From Phycisphaeraceae bacterium (GTDB lineage Bacteria; Planctomycetota; Phycisphaerae; Phycisphaerales; UBA1924): DNA of 64,000 nucleotides. Positions 59,665 to 64,000 of this stretch are shown here, one piece after another; positions within the stretch are counted from its first letter, which is position 1; the number at the start of each line of letters is the position of its first letter. The position numbers were made by a program, and so were the translations under genes. The notes under the pieces were generated by a model. That model searched no databases. It saw nothing but the letters and a program-made list of their open reading frames with translations, and had not been told where the DNA came from. Location: the NCBI GenBank assembly GCA_019636565.1, contig JAHBXG010000020.1, positions 1 through 64,000 on the forward strand, read 5' to 3'.

Positions 59665-60716
59665 ATCTGAGGGATATTGGACGCTGGGATGTTCATGTGA
59701 ATGGCGGCACCGGACGTCGGAACGGCGGTAATCTGGAGCGAACTCAGGCCGGTCGCGGTGGTGGTGGAGGTTGGCACGTTAGGAATTCCGTACACGGCGT
59801 AGATCATGTCTTCGCCCGAAACCATGGACCACGATGCGCCGGAGTTGGAAGAGCTGAAGTAGGCATTGCCCGCAACCGTGGCGCCGCCGGAACCCGTCGC
59901 CTGAAGGTCGCAGGGCTCGATGGAAGGGCTCAGGCGTGTAACCACGATCGCGATCGGATTGATCGGGCTGAGTTTGTCGAGTGTCGAGAACGTGACATCT
60001 TTCCAGGCATAGGACGAAGAAATATCCGATTCAGCGATACTGACTTCCTCAAGTACTTGGCCGCTCGGCGCTTGAGCATTGGTTGGTTGCACTTGGACCG
60101 AGAATGCGCCGACCACCGGCGGGTTCTGCCGAACCATGACCCGGACACGCGTGAGCTTCCATGAGGTGGTGCCAGCGGGCAAGTTCGCGGGAACGAATGA
60201 GCCCGCACGAAAGTTGCTCGCGGAAATTGTGGTCGTTTTGAGGCTCGAACTTGTTGAGTTTCCGCCGACCAGCCGTTCGGTGCTCTTCGCGGCCGGAGCG
60301 GGAACGGAGATGGTCTGTTGCGACGAAGCGATCGCGAACGACTGCAGCGATGCGACAAGCGTTTCCGGCGTACCTCCATTGATGCTTCGAATCAATGGAG
60401 CACCCGCCGCCCCCGACCACGAATACGTGATCAGATCATCCTCACCGTCTCCATTGCGATCGGGAACAAAGGCGGAAATCGATTTGGCTGTGACCGTCTG
60501 AATTTGCAGCGCACACCCGACGTCGTTGGTTAGGTCGTCCAGCGCCGCACTGAGTGAGATGCTGCGCTCGAGAACCGGGCTGCGAGCAGCGTTCTTTGCC
60601 AGGCCGATCGCACCTCGTCCCGCCGCGAGCAGAATCACGAGCAGCGCGCAAGCGAGCACGAGTTCCACCAGCGAAAAGCCGCGTCGATTCACGGGATTCA
60701 GCGCGCCGTGTGTCAT
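59661..60716 (-). CDS. Minor pseudopilin, PilW/GspJ-like
   Basis: The 351-residue product begins MTHGALNPVNRRG/FSLVELVLACALLVILL, a classic type III signal with Glu at +5 of the mature helix. The long soluble part is Ser/Thr-rich and ends GAAIHMNIPASNIPQM. It overlaps its neighbours by 4 bases, so the four pilin genes are translationally coupled. Confidence 0.82.
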   Translation of the reverse strand: MTHGALNPVNRRGFSLVELVLACALLVILLAAGRGAIGLAKNAARSPVLERSISLSAALDDLTNDVGCALQIQTVTAKSISAFVPDRNGDGEDDLITYSWSGAAGAPLIRSINGGTPETLVASLQSFAIASSQQTISVPAPAAKSTERLVGGNSTSSSLKTTTISASNFRAGSFVPANLPAGTTSWKLTRVRVMVRQNPPVVGAFSVQVQPTNAQAPSGQVLEEVSIAESDISSSYAWKDVTFSTLDKLSPINPIAIVVTRLSPSIEPCDLQATGSGGATVAGNAYFSSSNSGASWSMVSGEDMIYAVYGIPNVPTSTTTATGLSSLQITAVPTSGAAIHMNIPASNIPQM

Positions 60717-61279
60717 TGAATCGTTGTCGCTCCTGATGCTCCGTCAACCACGATCGACTTCTTGTCGGATCCTCCGCGGAGCACGATGGTTCCGCCGTCA
60801 ACCGGAAGGCCGTACCCACTGAACTGCAGGTCAGTCGAACCGGCGAAACTCGCGCTCTCAAGTGCGATCGAATACGGCGGAACGCTGAGCGACACCGTGT
60901 AGTCCGAACCGCGCGACGAACCGGTGCGTAGACCGACGATGGAGTACGTGCTGCTGGCCGGAACAAATCGGAGGATGCGATTGGAACCGGTGGCGCGCGC
61001 CAGCGCCCGTGACTGCTCAATATCCGCCGCAACCTTGCGTGCCGCAGATTCCAATCTGTAGCGAGCGACCGCGCTCGCGTACTTGGGCGCCGCGACCGAA
61101 GCCAAAACCGTGAGAATCGACAGCACCACGATCAGCTCAAAGAGCGTAAACGCGGACAGAGCGCGGCGGGGCAACCGCATCGCGGACATTGGCGGTGACG
61201 GGGCCATGGCTTCTGTTGTTTTCGGTCGTATCGGGAGTCGGATTGAGGCGTCCATATCGATTCGGCTGAATGGCGCCAT
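60713..61279 (-). CDS. Minor pseudopilin, GspH/FimT-like
   Basis: The product has a class III leader ending RRALSA/FTLFELIVVLSILTVL, with Ala in place of Gly before the cut and Glu at +5. The helix continues to APKYASAVARYRLESAARKV. Length is 188 residues from ATG 61279, which has AGGA 8 bases upstream; ATGs at 61255, 61207 and 61180 would give a more usual short leader. It is the first gene of the four-gene pilin operon and is divergent from the receiver gene. Confidence 0.78.
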   Translation of the reverse strand: MAPFSRIDMDASIRLPIRPKTTEAMAPSPPMSAMRLPRRALSAFTLFELIVVLSILTVLASVAAPKYASAVARYRLESAARKVAADIEQSRALARATGSNRILRFVPASSTYSIVGLRTGSSRGSDYTVSLSVPPYSIALESASFAGSTDLQFSGYGLPVDGGTIVLRGGSDKKSIVVDGASGATTIQ

Positions 61280-61368
61280 GAGCCGATTCCTGTTCGGGCC
61301 GAACGGCCGTGCCCGCTTGAAGGTGGAGGGGAAAACTGCCGATGTGCCGAAGCGGTCCGCCGCGGATT

Positions 61369-61761
61369 ATGAGCACCAAGACACTACTTATCGTGGACGA
61401 CGAAGCCTGCATCACGTTCATGCTCGCCAGCCGCTTCCGCGAACTGGGGTATGGAGTCGTCACCGCCGGCAACGGCGAGGAAGCAATGAGCATCGTTCGG
61501 TCGATGCCGATCCCTCCGACCGCGGTGATCAGCGACTTTCAAATGCCGCGGAAGGACGGCCTGCAGCTCGCACGCGAACTCCGCGCCGATCCGCGCACCG
61601 AATTGGTGCCCGTCATCATGCTGACGGCGCGCGGGCACAGATTGTCGCCACGCGAATTGCAGGAAACCGGAATCCAGCACGTGATGCCCAAGCCTTTTAG
61701 CGCTCGCGAATTGCAGGCAATGATCGTCGAGGTTTGCGGTGCAGCAAGGGAGGCCGCGTGA
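61369..61761 (+). CDS. CheY-like response regulator receiver protein
   Basis: The 130-residue product is a lone receiver domain. It has the acidic pair DD at 10-11, phosphoacceptor Asp56 in AVISDFQMPRKDG, Thr87 in IMLTARG and Lys108 in VMPKPFSA. It starts at ATG 61369. Its stop overlaps the GTG of the HD-GYP gene, so the two are coupled and probably act together. Confidence 0.92.
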   Translation: MSTKTLLIVDDEACITFMLASRFRELGYGVVTAGNGEEAMSIVRSMPIPPTAVISDFQMPRKDGLQLARELRADPRTELVPVIMLTARGHRLSPRELQETGIQHVMPKPFSARELQAMIVEVCGAAREAA

Positions 61762-62939
61762 GACCACCCAAAGAAGACAGAGTCGAGGGCACCGAGCAGC
61801 TCCTCGAGCACTTCAGCCAGCGCCTCATGCAGTCGTACGAGGAAACGTACTCGCTGTTCCGCATCCTCCGGCTGCTGGCCTGTGCGCCCGAGCCGGTGCA
61901 GCAGATCCGGTTGGTGTGCACCAATGTCCAGCAGGTGCTGCCGTTCGGCTGGGTCGCGGCCGTGTTCCGTACCGACGCCCACGTCGTGCCGGCCCTGCGC
62001 GGCCAGGCCGTCATTACCGGAAGTACCGGTAATGAAGCGGAATTCGAAAAGGCGCTACGCAGAGCGTGCGATTCGCTGCGCGGCAACGAGTGGACAAAGG
62101 TGCTCGTGGCCGGACAGCACGAGCTCGCCACGCTCTCCGGCTCCGAGGTTGTTTGCGATCCGATTACCTTCGATGAGCACGTGGTCGGCCTGCTCGTGGC
62201 GGGCGGAAAGCAAACCGAAAACGGCGAAATTGCCAGCCCCGAGATGCAGTTTCTCGATGCCGTCGCCGAGTTCATCGGAACCTTTCACGAGAACGCGGCC
62301 CGCTTCTTCGAACAGCGCGCAATGAGCATCGGAACAATCGAGGCGCTGACCGCCGCGATCGACGCGAAAGACCCATATACGCGAGGTCACTCCGAGCGCG
62401 TTGCCGCGCTCTCGAAGCAGGTTGCACTCGCATACGGAATCGATGAGACCGAAGCCGAGCGAATCCGCACGGCGGGTATCGTGCACGACGTCGGCAAGAT
62501 CGGGGTTCCCGAGCGGGTGTTGTGCAAACCGGGCAAACTCGATGACGAGGAATTCGCGCTCATCAAGATGCATCCCGAAATCGGGCATCGGATCTTGAAG
62601 GGTGTGCTGCTTCTGGAGCACACCCTGCCGGGCGTGCTCCATCACCACGAACGGTTCGACGGGAAGGGGTATCCGCATCGGCTTGCAGGTGAGCAGATTC
62701 CGCTCCAGGCTCGCATTATCGGAATCGCAGACACCTTTGACGCTATGAGTTCCAGCCGGTCCTACCGACCGGCGATGCCGCGCGAGAAAGTGCTGGCCGA
62801 AATTGCGCGATGTGCTGGCAGTCAGTTCGATCCGAGTGTGGTCGAGGCGTTCAACCGCATCGATCTGAGCGCTTACGACAGGCTCATGGAGCGCCAGGCG
62901 GCCGCCGCCGAACCTTCCCAAGTTCGTGCCGCGGCCTGA
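61758..62939 (+). CDS. HD-GYP domain protein, probable c-di-GMP phosphodiesterase
   Basis: The 393-residue product starts at GTG 61758, with GGGAGG 6 bases upstream, in a GTGA overlap with the receiver gene. Residues about 20-190 look like a sensory GAF-type region. The HD-GYP domain follows: RGHSERVAALSKQVALAYG, the metal-binding HD at 243-244 in IVHDVGKIGVPERVL, and HHHERFDGKGYP at 295-306. The GYP motif is complete. Such enzymes degrade cyclic di-GMP. The operon order suggests the receiver controls its activity. Confidence 0.92.
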   Translation: MRPPKEDRVEGTEQLLEHFSQRLMQSYEETYSLFRILRLLACAPEPVQQIRLVCTNVQQVLPFGWVAAVFRTDAHVVPALRGQAVITGSTGNEAEFEKALRRACDSLRGNEWTKVLVAGQHELATLSGSEVVCDPITFDEHVVGLLVAGGKQTENGEIASPEMQFLDAVAEFIGTFHENAARFFEQRAMSIGTIEALTAAIDAKDPYTRGHSERVAALSKQVALAYGIDETEAERIRTAGIVHDVGKIGVPERVLCKPGKLDDEEFALIKMHPEIGHRILKGVLLLEHTLPGVLHHHERFDGKGYPHRLAGEQIPLQARIIGIADTFDAMSSSRSYRPAMPREKVLAEIARCAGSQFDPSVVEAFNRIDLSAYDRLMERQAAAAEPSQVRAAA

Positions 62940-63027
62940 CAAGGTCCGGTTCAGCCCGACAACGCATCGGCCGATATCCACCCAGGGATGGGATTCTCAG
63001 TCCGCCCAGTCACGGGAGAGTTGCCAC

Positions 63028-64000
63028 GTGCGCCGAATGCTCCGCCAGTTTTTCCCGCGTCAAACCTCGATGATCAGCGGCGTGCTCGTGATGAACACAC
63101 TCATCGTCGCTTGCGCCATGGCCGCGCTGTGGATCGTCGTGGGCGAAGTTCGCCGGGAAGAGGCGACTCGAGCGGCCGACCGCAAAGCGATCGTTGTCGC
63201 AGAAATGCTCAGGCCAGATCTCGAAAGGGCATTTGCGGAGAAGGATTTGGCCGGGGCGCGACTGGCAATTGCCAAAGCGGCCCATGCCGGCGCTCTGAGC
63301 GGTTGCCGCGTCTCGCTGGGGGATGGCGCGGTGGTGGCCGATCTGGATGCCTCGGCCGTGACGGCGAAGGGCATTCCCGACGAGTTTCCTCCGCTCACGG
63401 CGGAACCCGACTCTCACCACTCATTCGCCATAGACATCCCGGGAAAAGGAAGGGTGCTGCTGGCAATCGAAGTCGCTGCGGCTACCGCGCGCTCCGAATG
63501 GCTGGAATACGGGTTCGGTGGCACTTGTCTTGGAGCGATCGTGTTGCTGGGCGTCGTTTCGGTGCGGGCGCAAAAGCGCGCCACGCCGGTCACGCTTGTT
63601 CAGTCGGCGTTGAGCTCGGTGCAAGCAGGCGAGAAGGAACTCGCCGCGCTCGAACTCGCGGATTCGTTCGGCGGGATTGCGGAGGCGTGGAACGGAATGC
63701 TGCGCGAACTGGCAACTCATCGCGCCCGCGCGCGGTTTGACTCCGTTCTTACGCGCCGTACCGAACCCGGGGAGCGCGACGAGGTAGTTGGCAAGATGGT
63801 CGATTCGCTCTGGCACGGCGTGGTTGCCGTTGATGAGGAAATGCGCATCCGCTACTGCAACGGGGCGGCGGCGGTCTTTCTGTCGGGCACGCGCGACGGC
63901 CTGATCGGGACGCCGCTGCTGGATCGAATCAGTGAACTCCAGGCAAAGGAAAAGCTCGCAGCTCTCGCGGCGGCGAAGGGCCGCGGCAAGATCGTTGTCG
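63028..64000 (+). CDS. Membrane sensor protein (histidine-kinase type), N-terminal part
   Basis: The frame runs open from GTG 63028 to the window end, 324 codons so far, with GGGAGAG about 7 bases before the start. ATG 63037 is an alternative. One hydrophobic segment lies at about 16-37 (SGVLVMNTLIVACAMAALWI) and a second at about 164-182 (GTCLGAIVLLGVV), enclosing a 125-residue sensory domain. A HAMP-like linker and a PAS-like start (MVDSLWHGVVAVDEEMRIRY) follow, about 272-310. The kinase core is outside the window. It would be the likely partner of the receiver gene. Confidence 0.8.
   Translation, partial: MRRMLRQFFPRQTSMISGVLVMNTLIVACAMAALWIVVGEVRREEATRAADRKAIVVAEMLRPDLERAFAEKDLAGARLAIAKAAHAGALSGCRVSLGDGAVVADLDASAVTAKGIPDEFPPLTAEPDSHHSFAIDIPGKGRVLLAIEVAAATARSEWLEYGFGGTCLGAIVLLGVVSVRAQKRATPVTLVQSALSSVQAGEKELAALELADSFGGIAEAWNGMLRELATHRARARFDSVLTRRTEPGERDEVVGKMVDSLWHGVVAVDEEMRIRYCNGAAAVFLSGTRDGLIGTPLLDRISELQAKEKLAALAAAKGRGKIVV

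Noticed and set aside
62988..63740. 250-residue plus frame near the window end
   Set aside because: Out of frame with the membrane-sensor frame at 63028-64000, which has two hydrophobic segments, a PAS-like start and a good ribosome site.
1..64000. CRISPR arrays, rRNA genes, prophage or IS elements with transposase of DDE type
   Set aside because: No regularly spaced direct repeats, no rRNA-like sequence and no DDE or integrase gene were found; only the RAYT unit is mobile in character.

Overview
The window reads as chromosome of a GC-rich, Gram-negative bacterium, most likely a planctomycete of the Phycisphaerae type. The evidence is an outer-membrane lipid A gene (lpxB), two secreted proteins with the doubled calcium-binding dockerin-like module (DxDxxG..DDADFVLF type) common in that group, a membrane protein with a paired CxxCGY...CPECG zinc ribbon, and a REP-like repeat whose translations (EPEAQARA / RTRSASEG) I remember from planctomycete genomes. 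The genus cannot be read from the sequence. Genes sit on both strands in short operons with many 1-4 base overlaps, and GTG or TTG starts occur.

Region 1-38 kb is mostly housekeeping. It holds the tail of a sigma factor with a coupled membrane protein, lpxB, a possible nuclease with a membrane partner, an ABC-F ATPase, ffh, tyrA, a RAYT transposase between two inverted 40-bp repeats, an acyl-CoA mutase large subunit, two tandem MgtC/DUF4010 membrane proteins, a UbiB-family kinase, a histone-H1-like basic protein, a 3-hydroxyacyl-CoA dehydrogenase, TPR and rhodanese proteins, carA, priA, mnmA, purQ, an AhpD-like protein, a DUF1015 protein, a thioredoxin-like protein, a secreted M1 metallopeptidase, hscB, an Asp/Glu racemase, an FHA protein, tRNA-Leu(CAA) and a methyltransferase.

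Region 38.4-57.8 kb is a coherent metabolic island. Molybdenum-cofactor genes (mog, moaC, moeA, moaD, moaE, moaA) adjoin a full purine-degradation set: adenine deaminase, three-subunit xanthine dehydrogenase with its MocA-like cytidylyltransferase and XdhC chaperone, urate oxidase, 5-hydroxyisourate hydrolase, OHCU decarboxylase, allantoinase and allantoicase. Together they would take adenine or hypoxanthine to urea and ureidoglycolate. A DUF6986 aldolase-like protein and an uncharacterised 340-residue protein travel in the same cluster and may handle later steps; a TauE/SafE permease is coupled to moaE.

Region 57.8-64 kb holds four overlapping minor-pseudopilin genes (GspK/J/I/H-like). Divergent from them are a CheY-like receiver, an HD-GYP protein coupled to it, and a membrane sensor protein that runs off the window. 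No CRISPR array, rRNA or complete insertion sequence of the IS type was seen. Family assignments come from motifs and length; no search could be run.
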